DNA of 64,000 bases from Apostichopus japonicus. Lineage: Eukaryota > Echinodermata > Holothuroidea > Aspidochirotida > Stichopodidae. A model generated the notes under the pieces. That model worked only from the letters and a program-made list of their open reading frames with translations. It was not told the DNA's origin and searched no databases. The stretch covers positions 19,454,501 through 19,518,500 of the forward strand of contig NC_092580.1 of assembly GCF_037975245.1 (NCBI RefSeq). Reading direction: 5' to 3'. The position numbers were made by a program, and so were the translations under genes. Shown here in pieces: positions 1 through 11,900 of the stretch (the stretch's first letter is position 1; each line of letters starts with the position of its first letter).

Positions 1-3000
1 CAAACTGTTGGCATAATCATTCATCACACACAGAGAGGTTCTTTCTGTATCTGTGTTGTAGAAGATACAGGTAGTGTTGGAAGGTAAACTGATGCAAGTA
101 GGAATGAATAGGTGGGGGAGGGGGAATGGGCAGAGGGAGGGGAACGTAGGAGTCGCAACAGAAGGGTATGTTTCTCATATATCTCGCTGCTTTCCCCTTC
201 ACCCATCCCTTTCATATATTTTTTCAAAAGCTACAGCATTGTGTGGCATCACGGCCAGTTGCACACTCATCAATTAACCCAGCACAAAGATTGGTCCTGC
301 TACTTTTCTGATATTCTTTCTCACTTTAAAATAATTGCAAGTGGTCCTTTAAGTTTGGTAAATGCAGCCAACTTCCAAGAAATGAGCTGTTCCTGCTTTG
401 TGGGAGGGGGGGGGGGGAGAGGGGCTGTAAGGTGACAGGTAAGATTTTAGTACAGGAATGAGAGCTACCTACCTACAGGAAATAGACAAGAATTATGATG
501 AATGGATATAATGATTAGTATCCATTCACTGTTGGAAATGGGAACTTTGTAGATTGTGAGACAAATTAATTGTACAGCAGGTCAAGAACAGATAATTTCC
601 TAATGCAAACAGAATGTGCCTTTTTTCGTGCAGCTTTTTATAGTTTTGCTTTCATTACTATCTATATATTTCTTTTTGTTCTAAAGCTACTTCCTCATTT
701 AACATTCCACTATATTACAGGTAACTATGTGTGTTACTGTTTGAATGGAATACAGCAATGATAGACTAAGTCTGCTGGTCTTATTTGTATTTTTAGATTG
801 GGAACTTTAACACTTGGGTAAGAGGTGGGGGAGGGGTGGAAGATTTGGTGAGGGGTGTAGATAATACAAAACCACTTCTCATTATGTATCATGCCTCGCC
901 AACCCTTGAAAAGAAAAACTGTTTTTTTTATAGCTGGTTCAACCAGTGTTGACCTCATGTTTTCCAATAAAGGATATAACACCAAGGGATGTAGATCGCA
1001 GTGCTGAAGATGAAGAAAGTGTGGTACTTAAAAAAATTAAAAGAAAAAAAAACAAGAAGAAAAAGAACGTAGCTGAAAATCGTTTGCAAAGTTTTAGTAA
1101 CCACTTCTATTCACACATGCAAAATATCATAATACAACATTTTGCGTAATACACAGGAAATTTAGTCTTATAAAGAGAAAAGAATATAAAGGAACAAGCA
1201 TATCGAGTGTACAGGAATTTAAGTTTTACCTTTTGGTTACGCATTGAAAGTTTTAACTGCCCCTCTCCCTCGCCACTCAAAAACAAATGTTTTTTTCAGT
1301 TGTTTGGTGTGCGGTTTGCTCTCTCTGCATCTTATACCAAGTCTATCAGAAGATGCTAAATTGTCGTCCAAGTAAAGGAGAGTGGACTGTTGCATGTCCC
1401 CCAAAGCAAAAAAGGCACAGACATTTCACATTCTTCATTGCATCACAGAATCATAATGCAAAGAAAAACCAAAGTCCATTTTCCTTCCCTTCTGGAAATC
1501 CATCACATTACACTCAATATGTTGTTATTACTAATCCACACTCTCCCTTTCTGGTACACACGGTATCTATAATGCCTGGGCAGCTGAGAAATTAAGAAGT
1601 TAACTTTAAGTGGTAAACTTTGAAATGACTTTTCGTCACCATGAGCTCATGGCCAGTCAGTTGCAACAATTTCCTAATGTCTCGCTTCAGGGTACTTGTA
1701 CTGACAATACGAAACAGTTCCAAATCTTTCGTGTAAATACAAACAGGATATTTATTAGCGCTTTGAAGCATGAAAGTACAGTATACAAAAATTGGTTTAA
1801 TGTTGGATGACCCGACTCTTGAAGAATTTGCTTTTATGATAAATATACCAAAGTTGGTACCACAGACCAATCATTGGTCACATAGGATTAAGTTAGTAAA
1901 GCTACATTTATTAATCTAGTCTGCACCTTTTACCTTTTTCCATCAGTCCATCACTAAATGTTTTATTTCCATGAGTCTTTTTTTTCTTTCCAAATAGGAA
2001 GAATTATTGATGTAGAACTTCAGAAACATTAGCAAAGCGAAACATTGTAGATAGCATTGAGGGGAAACATAATACCAGACATGGATTTTTTAGTGAGAGA
2101 CCAGAAAATTTAAGATCACACATATACAACGGTGCTAATACCAAACAAAACTGCTGTGTTTAACACTGTTAGTCTTAGAAACTAAACCTGAGACTGCAAA
2201 CTCTAAATACGCTTGAAAGCCACAATCTTGGTCAGACAGTGGTGCTAAATTCAATCTGAATCTAAACGACTTCCAAATTAGCCAGAATGATGATCAGTAC
2301 AAGTAACTATAGGCCGACAAACGAGACAGAACGACGCAAATATTGTGGTCGGGATTGATCTGTACATAAGTTTCTTCAAAAAACTAGCTAGTTGCTATAA
2401 ATTGATTGACTCTTTTATCATCTAAAGTAAAGTGTCTTACTACTCAAAGCCATTCATTATTGTACCTTCTGTTCTTCATTATCTTCCAGGATTTAAGTAA
2501 TAATTACAAAAGAAACAAACATCATTTTTTGAGATGCCAACAAAAAAGAGAGTAAGCTTAGTTTTGCTTTCCATGATTCATCACATCTTGTGGATATACA
2601 GTAATAAGATTCTTCCAAAGTTGGGAGTCATTATTTTCACTGAACCCTAACACACATTATTCTTATTTTAAAAACCACACATTTTGGCTATGAGCAAAAT
2701 CCTCAAAACAATTCACATCTTCTTAAACCCAAACAAAGGAGACTGAACTATAAAACATTGCCAAACCATGGACAGTTTCACTCAATGTAAAGTTTGTTTT
2801 CAGGACCTGAAAAACCTTTTTTATTACTACTACCTACAAGCGTATCCTTACAAATGCTGCAAAGTTGCTAATGGACAGGGGAGAGATCTGTACGCTATTT
2901 CATAGCACGATGCTTCTCTTACCAAAGGTCGGTTCTAGCGACTTAAAACTTTATAGTAACTTGGATCAAACGATTTCTCTTACAATTGCTTTCAGCAAAG

Positions 3001-3081
3001 ATGTCAATAAAACTAGGTAGTACAATCTTAAAGAAACATGAAAAGTCTTACAATGTCCCATATCATAATGTTGCAAAATCC

Positions 3082-3112
<31 letters not shown>

Positions 3113-3501
3113 ATATATGGAGCTTGTTACCCCTCCTCCAACCATGGTGCCATCCACTGCTCGGATTTTTTTGGCTATGGCATATTTTCTATATCAGAGG
3201 CCTTGCAAAAACATTGTTAACTTGAAAAGACAGGGAAATTGACAACACTGACATTTTCTGCGAAACAGTTTAGAGTGAAACTCAGTATCTATCCTACAAA
3301 GAAAGATTCTAGTGTTTACCAAGAATTTGGAAATAAATTTCTAACACTGGCTAAACAATATAGAGCAGTGCAAAATATATTTTTATGTTTTTTTTTAATT
3401 TATGTTGCTTTCTTGCAATACTTTTACACATCACTTACTCTCAATATGCCCCTGTTTACAATTACTTTTGTTGCAAAACAAATAAGGGAATTTTACTCCT
3501 C
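1..3501. other. Left flank, no supported gene
   Basis: No stretch here gives a recognisable protein on either strand. It holds G-rich runs (about 408-420), a 28-base A run at 3083-3110 and AT-rich sequence. A lysine-rich open stretch at about 976-1149 begins after a possible acceptor but matches no family I know. UBE2N ends at 4060 on the minus strand, so part of 1-4059 is probably its 3' UTR; several minus-strand AATAAA words occur, and the cleavage site cannot be fixed from sequence alone. Confidence 0.5.
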
Positions 3502-3507
3502 TTTATT
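3502..3507 (-). terminator. Candidate UBE2N poly(A) signal
   Basis: AATAAA on the minus strand, about 550 bases past the UBE2N stop codon. It is the first clear canonical hexamer I noticed downstream of the gene, but other copies occur further on (for example near 1890 and 2820). Long alternative 3' UTRs are common for this gene in other animals, so this is only one candidate. Confidence 0.35.
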
Positions 3508-4059
3508 TTAAAATGATTCTTGAGGGAAAACTTGCTACAAATCCTCAGTTACTATCAAAGTTATATTTTAATTTTTAGTATTTTTTCTTTTGTCCTCTTT
3601 TATTTTTTGAATTTATTTTTTTGAAACGAAATGAAGTCAATGCCGACACGATTAGTCCAATCAAACTGCACAGATTTTACCAAACATAGACATATCAGGT
3701 ATCATGTGTACAATTCTGAAGGGACCTCTTTGAAAGTTCATAATATGATAATACAAGAGATGCTTCTCTAAAAAGAAAAAAAAAGGGGAGGGTGGGATGA
3801 AAAAAAAAGGAAATGATAAGGAACTGTGACTTTACCATTTAGGACAAACTTTAAAATTGCCAGCATCTCGGGCAAATCTTGTGGCTTTGTGATGCCAGAT
3901 TATTAAAGAGGAGTAGTGTACATCCTCACAAGCCACACTAATGTAACAAAGGCTAGATAGACAAGACGTCTCCGTTGAGTATAACAGACACACAGTTCCT
4001 AGCAGTAAAATGACCTTTGTTTCTGGCCTCCTGGATCATGGAGTGACATCAGTCTTCTG

Positions 4060-7000
4060 TCACTTAGCATACAATCTTGTGAATTCTTTAGCTGTATTTA
4101 ATATAGTGAGATAAATAAAAAAAAAAAACGGGGAAAAATTAAATAAATATAACCACTAATCAAATCATGTCCAACACAGTGAGCACTAATAATGAAAAAC
4201 AATAAATAAACAAAGCAAATTATTATGTATTTTAACATAAAATGGAATTTCAAGTACTGCAGCAAAAGTGTAACTCCAAGGCCCACATTCATAGGCTAAT
4301 CACAACTGACTGATGCTGTCCGGCTGCCATTTCTGTATACAACTACTAGTTGTGTGTGTAACAATTTGATTAGTAATTTTAGGTCATAATTTACTTTGTA
4401 TATAAAAGCAAAGTGTTATGCACACTTTATATGTACACTGCTTGTGTACATAGAACCTACTTTGGACTTTTTGTTGTTGCTATTTTATTACAAGAACAAT
4501 GCATGATTCTGACATACCATACAAAATTAAAACACTAAATAACATGTCTGCAGTTTGTACAATTATTTTGGCTATTGTTTCATGTTCCTCGACCCCCAAA
4601 CATTGAGCCAATTTCCCTACATTTAGAGCAGCGTTTTTCTGCTATAGGATGAAATTATCAGCTATCAACCAGCTCTGTAAAAACTCACCTTTATTTATGG
4701 CTGCTAATTCATTGACTTTCCACTGTTCTGCAACATCATTTGCTAGAGGGTCATCAGGGTTTGGCGCACTTAACAAGGCCTGAATAGAAAGGAGGACCGT
4801 CCTAATTTGTAACGCTGGACTCCATTTATCTGAAGGAAACCAAAATCAGAAAATGTGTTCAGTCTGTTTTGCAGATCTGATCCAGAACAATCAATGGAAC
4901 CAATTTTTTATAAAAAATAAAAAGCAAATGTTAACATAAAGAGCCAGGAAATAAACTTATGCAATATGACTTCCTAGAGCAACATGGAGGTTCAAATTGA
5001 CGTACGTTCAAAAGTAAAAGTCAAAGTGAAGTCGGTTTCATAGCAACTTCTTTTGTCTTAAAGTGATTACGTGTATACCGAAAAGAGAAAAAAAATAACA
5101 TGTTTGATATAAAGTTTTACTTTTTGTTAATGGATGAAATATGTCATTTCATGACTCATTTTCATGGTTCGTCCAATAACCAGCTTAAACGAAGTTCCAT
5201 ATTTGAAAACGAAGTTTAATTTATTTCCTTTTTTGAAACGCACGGAATCACTTAAAGGAGTCTTGGTGCATTTTAGGTGCACCACTTGGAGGAAAGACTA
5301 CTGTTTCTATGATGCACCAACAGAGCTACTCATTTACTCTGTACACCATTTCTTGGCAAAAGAGCTCCAGTCCAAGAGAACATACCTTTAAGGATATCGA
5401 GACATATTCTTCCCAGTTTGTCTATATTTGGATGGTAAATTTTGGTTACAAAACGCACTTTTGGAGCTGCCATTGGATATTCTTCGGGAAGAAATAACTC
5501 TAATTTGAAGATTCCACCCTCAAAAGGGCTCTGAAAGAGGGGAAAATAATAAACAATAACACATTGGCACTCAGTTACATTTACTCAGGAGAATGATAGG
5601 GATACATTAAAACTGAACAGTTTGAGTGGAATGGAATAAGAAGAACATTAAGATAAAATTGATTGAATAAGCTATGAGGAATGTTCATTTTGGCAGCACT
5701 GCAAAAATCAAATGTGACCCACTTGTCATATGATAAGTTGACAACATCACCAGACCCCCAACACCTACCACATGATAAGGTGACAACATCACCAGATCCC
5801 CACAACTACCGAACCTTCCCTGAATCTGTTTCCATCACTAGTGTAGTGTATACTTGAGTCCCTCACCCATTGCCATTTTTTAAAGGCCGATTTTAAAACA
5901 AAATATTAAAAATAAACACTGGCAATTTAGTCCAATCACTGTACTCACATCTTTAGGACCAGTTATCTCTACATGAAAATATCTTGCATTGTCTTCAGCA
6001 GGAATAGCAGAAATACCAGCAACAGGTTCTGCCATTAACCTTTGTGTTTCCTAAGAGGAGAAATAGGGAAACAATCATTTAAAAAATATATATCAATGAT
6101 CTCTTTCTAACTTAAATCTTGAAATCAAATGGGCTTTTCTTTAATATCACTTGATTTTTGAAAGGATGGCGTTCTTACTTATTCACCTGATCACTCTCAG
6201 TGAACTACTGGATAATGCATCAAGCTAGTATGAAGGAAAATAATTATGTTTTTGCACCATGCACTGTCCATGGACTAGAAAGTGAAATTGTGCAAAAGTT
6301 TACATCTTCATAATGTAGTTTTGTGTAGTGCAGTGGTTAGTTACCACAACTTGAACATAGGCCTATAGTATAAGCATAAAAAAAAAAACCACCAAAAGCA
6401 TCGCAAATGCTAAACCAACTCTGGGCCATGTAGACATGTTTCCCACATTCAGCTTCATATCCCGTTCATGATAAGAAAAAAAAATTGTACAGCTGAATTG
6501 AAATCTCACATGAAATTTTTCATCGGTTCTTCTCTGATTATTGACAACCTGCTTTCCCTTAAGGCCGTGGCAATTCTTACCACTAGTCGTAACAAATATT
6601 TATAAACTATTCTTACGACATCGGCGAATTCATGCGAATTCAAAGTAAATAAAGCAACTGCGCAAGTAGTAGGGGTAACCCTAACCCTAACTCTAACCCT
6701 CAATCCAACCCTAACCCTGAACCTAACCCTAACCGGAAATTATTGTTACTCCTGGTCGTAAAAATAGTACTCCTAGTCGTAAAAATAGCAACTGCGCATG
6801 CGCAAAAGGTCATTATTGTTACGACTAGTCGTAAGAATAGCCACTTTGTTCCCTTAATCCCAAAGGTTGCAATTGGCACTGGTGTGACTCGTCTCCTGAC
6901 AATCATTGATGGCCAATAATCAATGTGTTTATCAATTCATGCTGTAGGCCTATATTATTACATTGCTCTGCTTAAATAAGTGTAAAAGCTGTTACTGCTA

Positions 7001-7273
7001 GTGTAAGTTAGGCTTAGCCTAGACCATCCATACAATTACAATGCTATGACGACGCCTGAACAGACTAGGCCTACGCTAGGTTATGGTCTAACACTTACAG
7101 TAAGGGCTAAGGCTATGCTGACCACTAAAAAGGTAGGATAACTAATTGTACGTACTAAGGATTAATATAAACCTTATGCCTAATCGATTTTGTTCACGTC
7201 GTTACGACTTTAATATATGAAATTATAAAGTTACCTTTAATATTCTCCTCGGGAGTCCCGCCGACGTCGACAT
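4060..7273 (-). CDS. UBE2N: Ubiquitin-conjugating enzyme E2 N (Ubc13), five coding exons
   Basis: This E2 enzyme builds K63-linked ubiquitin chains with a Uev partner (UBE2V1/2 in vertebrates), acting in DNA-damage tolerance and signalling in cytoplasm and nucleus. Minus-strand exons are 7273-7235, 6050-5949, 5530-5386, 4829-4689 and 4091-4060 (stop). All junctions are GT-AG and the reading frame closes at 459 nt, or 152 residues plus stop, the same length as human UBE2N. The start reads [13 protein letters not shown], three residues longer at the N-terminus than the human protein. The UBC core contains the HPN motif (N82) and the catalytic cysteine in GRICLDILK (C90, equivalent to human C87). 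The C-terminus ends TRLYAK, three residues shorter than the human one. The last exon encodes only about ten residues, and was found by aligning the terminal helix with the family. Identity is near certain; UTR ends are unknown. Confidence 0.97.
5718..5815. repeat. Two-copy 42-bp tandem repeat in UBE2N intron
   Basis: The word gacaacatcaccaga begins at 5740 and again at 5782, with flanking similarity (tgataagttgacaac / tgataaggtgacaac). This gives two diverged copies of a unit of about 42 bp between exons 2 and 3 of UBE2N. Confidence 0.6.
6573..6838. mobile_element. Inverted-repeat element enclosing telomere-like repeats
   Basis: Arms of 23 bp at 6573-6595 and 6816-6838 are inverted copies with one mismatch, centred on ACTAGTCGTAACAA. 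Between them, 6675-6735 is a degenerate CCCTAA array, the metazoan telomere unit read from the C-rich strand. Short repeats of the arm motif (cctggtcgtaaaaatag, cctagtcgtaaaaatag) and two caactgcgca words also lie inside. It sits in UBE2N intron 1. The arrangement suggests a small non-autonomous element rather than a simple telomere fusion scar. Confidence 0.6.
6675..6735. repeat. Interstitial telomere-like (TTAGGG)n array
   Basis: About ten CCCTAA-type units with substitutions (ctctaaccct, caatccaacc, gaacctaacc). The degeneration suggests an old array. It lies inside the inverted-repeat element in UBE2N intron 1. Confidence 0.85.
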
Positions 7274-8938
7274 TTCTGTGCTCTTTGTTACATAAAACCT
7301 TGAAATCTGAAGGATGGGTTGTGCGTTCACGGCTGTGTACACTGCGGTCGAGTTTCTCGTGTAGGTTAGGCTACAGCCTCAACTGTAATTTTGGTCGTAC
7401 AACAGGGTAAGTAAGGTACATGCATAGTACATGACTTCGAGAACGACCAAGTATACTTCCGGTTCGTTGAACGAGTGCATGCTGGGATGCTTACTCGGTT
7501 GCGCGCCAATTACGTCAATAATACACCAATCTTTTATAGAGCTGTATAGTGTGTCGAATGCCTCACGGTCGCACACTTCACGTTCCCATGTAACATGATG
7601 TAAGGATACTATGCTTTTGTAAATACATAAACCTATATACAAAGGAGCATGGCACTGGATGGTGGCCCACACTTCCCCGACGGAATGTAAAAAATCCTCA
7701 GCGGAACGAGTTGACCCCAGACTGTGACGACTGTGGTGACTGGTATGCCTCCCAACCTTCCCCTTGCGCACGCCAATTTGATGATAATTTAACAACGAGG
7801 AGGAAATACGGTGACAATGTCAAAGAACAAGAAAATAATAATATATAAACAACACACAGCTGTATATATCCGCCTATCACTTTGAAGTTGTCCTCTGCAG
7901 TTTGGCTATGTTTCTTACAGGGAAGATGTAGCTTATGTTTCTGAGACTAGTGTTTGAGTATTGTTCTCCACAACAAAGCTCGCAATATTATAATGAAAAT
8001 AAGTGTGCACACTCACGACAAACCAGATTCTGGTGAAGAAGTTAGTGTTTTCCCATTAAGAAGTAAAGTTCCTGCTTAAAATTGGCTCCCGGCTACTTAA
8101 CTAGTCAGCCAAGCAGCTAGGCTAAGCAAGCTCTTCTTCAATGTTTTGAGAAGATTATTTGGCATTATTTCAGGAAAAAAAGTGCGAAGACGTTATTCTA
8201 AAAATGATATCACAGAGTAGTAGTTGTGCTTGAAGTGTCATGAGGATTTTCTTCATTTGATACTTCGATAAGTTTCTTTGACAGAGGTGGTATTTGCAAA
8301 TGTTGGTTCTGTAAAGTATTTCAGTTATGGATATTAAAGCCAACGTTCTACTGCTTCTTTCTTTCTCTTTTTATTTTAATTAAAATGTTCTTCCTCCGCG
8401 TCAGCTCATGTATTTACTCTATTCAACTCATGAGTTATGAAAATGTTTTCCTATCTCAAATGTCTATTTTCCCGTTGATTAGTCTCATAGTTGTGTGGGG
8501 CGATAATAAGAGCATGTTGATTATTATAAACAAGTGCTGTTTATTTCCCTCCGTTCTTAGTTTGGGGGTTTAATGTCTTTTAAATATTCGTATTTTAAAA
8601 TGTCCGTTTTGATACCGTTTAAGTTAGTCTTATCGGCTCATACGATGCTAGGACTGCGCTTGTCAACACTAGAATACTAATGTCTCTGGATGAAAGGTGG
8701 CGCTATTAATTTTTCTTTCAATTTTGCACATGTCATGGATGACATTGCAAATGGCCATTGTACGCTGTTGTTACTAGCGTTACATTTTTATACCACTGTT
8801 GAGTTCGCAGAACCGGATCTGTGAATACGTAGGCTAGGCTAAACGCACATTGGAGAATCGTATTCACAAGGAAACAGGTCAGGATACATCTTCTTATTTA
8901 TTTACAAGAAACAACGAAATTTCGATCTATCGCTCAAA
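7274..8938. promoter_or_regulatory. Divergent UBE2N / PSMD6 upstream region
   Basis: This 1,665-bp interval separates the start codons of two oppositely oriented housekeeping genes, so it must contain both promoters and 5' UTRs. I see no clear TATA box at a plausible distance from either start. The segment next to UBE2N (about 7240-7800) is more CpG-rich than its surroundings. Two open stretches on the minus strand (7379-7880) have no recognisable similarity. Exact transcription starts cannot be placed. Confidence 0.6.
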
Positions 8939-11900
8939 ATGTCTTTAGAGGGTCTTGAACACGAGGGGTTATTGAAGAATCCTGACCTTGGATTATCCCA
9001 ACTTAAGTTTCTATTATCACAAGAAAGTCATAAAAAAGATGCCGGTGTACGAAAGGAACTCATCGACGGTGTAACAAACAGTAGTGAGTCCTTGCACGAT
9101 TTTGTGTAGTGCAATGTGCGGCTACTTCACAAGACCTTTTCTTGATATTATTAATTGGCCTAGCACCATTATGTCGTATTAGTTATTCCTTAGGCCTAAA
9201 TGTAGGCTAGCTTGTTGTTTAGGATATCCTAGTAATTTTTGTTCATTGTTTTAGGCCATGAGTGTTAAAACAAGGGGTTTCACTTGAAATTAGAACATAA
9301 TTTGTATCGGCCTATGCCTAATACAGTTTTCATATCTAGGCCTAGTTTATCGCCAGTTTTTTTACTTCAAATACCATATTTTTAAGTCCAATAAAGGATA
9401 AAATCACCAAGGTGTGAAAAATTTTTACCACTAAGGAACAGTTCAGATATAAACAATAGGACTGATAAATTGTCTTACCACATAATATACTCAGCAGTTA
9501 GGAGTAATTGCAGAATCCCCTGCAACTCGCACACACACAGGGCTTTTTTAAAACACTTATACATTGTATAAGCAGCAGTTAATCCAGCAATGTGAATAAT
9601 TTTCAAAGTGATGCTGCATTGAGGATCATCAGTTCACAGTTGTCACAATTTTTAAATCAACTTAGTTGGAAGTAATTGCTGACCTTCACTTTTGTTTAAA
9701 TCTGAATTTAGATATGGCACCTTTCTATGAAGAACTGTGCAAAGATCTTGGTTGGTCTGTGGACAAGACTTTACTGCAGAAAATGAAAGATGCAAATGAA
9801 AAGGAATTAAAAACTCTGGATGAGAAGATTGAAGATGCAGAGCAGAATCTGGGAGAATCAGAGGTGCGGGATGCCCTCCTTGCCAAGGCTGAATACCTCT
9901 GCAAAATTGGGGATAAGGTAAGATAGGTCAAAACTCCTTAAGTGGAATGCCAATAGAAGCACTCTTTTGTGCCACAAAGACACTAGCTGTTATGAATTAA
10001 TTTGGTTCATCAAAGGTAAAGTCTAGTATTGTTGTATTATTATTATTATTTTCATTTATATTTATTGTGTTGGTTGTATATTAAGACTGTCAAACTTTTA
10101 TCTGACTATCTCTCATTGTTATGTCTCTTCAATAAACAGGAGGCCTGTCTGTCAGCTTTTCGGAAAGCATTTGAGAAGACCGTTGCCCTGGGACATCGAT
10201 TAGATATAATATTTCATCAAATCAGAGTTGGCCTATTCTGGTTGGACAATGATATCATCACAAGAAATATTGAGAAAGCTAAAAGGTAAGGCAACAAGAG
10301 GTAGACCTGCCAAAATTGTTAGAGAGAGATGAAACCTGAATGGGCTTTAATATGTAATCAATCTGTCAAATTGTCATTCAAAGCCATTTAAAGTATTTTA
10401 ACTAGATGATATCAGATGTTAGACAACGTAAAACAGTCTACACCGAGTAAATCATTCTTTGTGTTACCTACAGAACTATGGACAGCACTCTTGCCCAACT
10501 AGACACTTAAAAGGGCAATTTGAGTCCAAAGTTTGATTATTAAAGGGTTGTTAAGCTTGAAGTTTCCATTTTCCTTAGAGAGGAGAACAAACAAAAGCCT
10601 CATATTTGCATTATGTGATATGATACTGTAGACATGATTATGGTGAACAGCAACCTTTCCCCACTCCCTCTGTCACTGTTTGTCCAATTTGTGGTGGCAT
10701 GTTACCCGTAGGAGGTACCTCTGTCAGTTTCCCTTTGTCTTGCCGTAAGTTTTATGGGGGAAAGTGCTCAGTGTTGTTACAGCCTACAGGATCCCATATT
10801 TGAAGGCATAGCAGCTCACAAGAAGTAGTGATGAAACTGGACTCATTGTTCTACAGGTACTTAAGCACTGGAAACACATTCCATGTTAAACTATAGAAAT
10901 AGTGCCAGTACTTATCAAAAGCAATTTCATTGTAGTAAAGATTCTGCTACATGTGGTCAAATGGTTAGTAAGTTAAGTAACACTGTTTATTATTTGACAT
11001 TTAGGATGTTCAGTTGATAAGTAATTCTAGAATTCTAACTGAATGGTTACATAATTTACAACCTATTGTAGGTAAGCCGTATATCGCAAGACCGACCATT
11101 TGAGAAACTTCGTCCAGTTATCGGAGACCACAAAATTTCTTTTCATACAACAAAAGCTTTCTTGACATTGTATAAGCAACAAGCAGCCTTAAATAGTATT
11201 ACAGCACTCTGGCATAGAGGTCTTCCATTATGCATTAATCTGGTTAGACAACTAATATTTCAGTTTGGTAAACTTTGGTTGACCTAGAAAGAAATACCTG
11301 GCACGACCGACCATTTGAGAAATTTCGTCCAGTTATCGGAGACCACAAAATTTCTTGTCATACAACAAAAGCTTTATTGACATTGTATAAGCAACAAGCA
11401 GCCTTAAATAGTATTACAGCACTCTGGCATAGAGGTCTTCCACTATACATTAATTTGATTAGACAACTAATTTCTCTGTTTGGTAAACTTTGGTTGACCT
11501 AGAAAGAAATACCTGGATTGTCGAGAGTCGCTTGTGTCATAATTCTCTTTGGAAAGTTGTGTCTATGGAATCTCTGCTATTGCTTGCAGTTATGCACTGT
11601 ACCCACAATTCTTACATTTCTTTCACTGTTTAGCATGATCGATGAAGGCGGTGACTGGGATCGAAGGAATCGCTTGAAAGTTTACCAGGGTCTCTACTCC
11701 ATGTCCGTCAGAGACTTCAAGAGTGCTGCTAATTTCTTCCTCGACACAGTTTCAACGTTTACCTCTTACGAGCTCATGGATTACAAACAATTCGTCACCT
11801 ATACCGTTCTTATGGCTATGATATCAATCGAACGAACAGAGCTGAGAACCAAAGTAAGCCGTCTCGCAGTAGCTTTTCTGAGATGAGAATTTAGATATTA

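Noticed and set aside
946-1149. Lysine-rich open frame after a possible acceptor (DITPRDVDRSAEDEES, then a K-rich run)
   Set aside because: It could be a terminal exon of an upstream gene, but it matches no family I know and the K run is A-rich low complexity. Transcript evidence would be needed.
7379-7880. Two minus-strand ORFs (138 and 60 codons) in the UBE2N-PSMD6 interval
   Set aside because: No family resemblance. The CpG-rich promoter region gives fewer stops, which explains the open frames.
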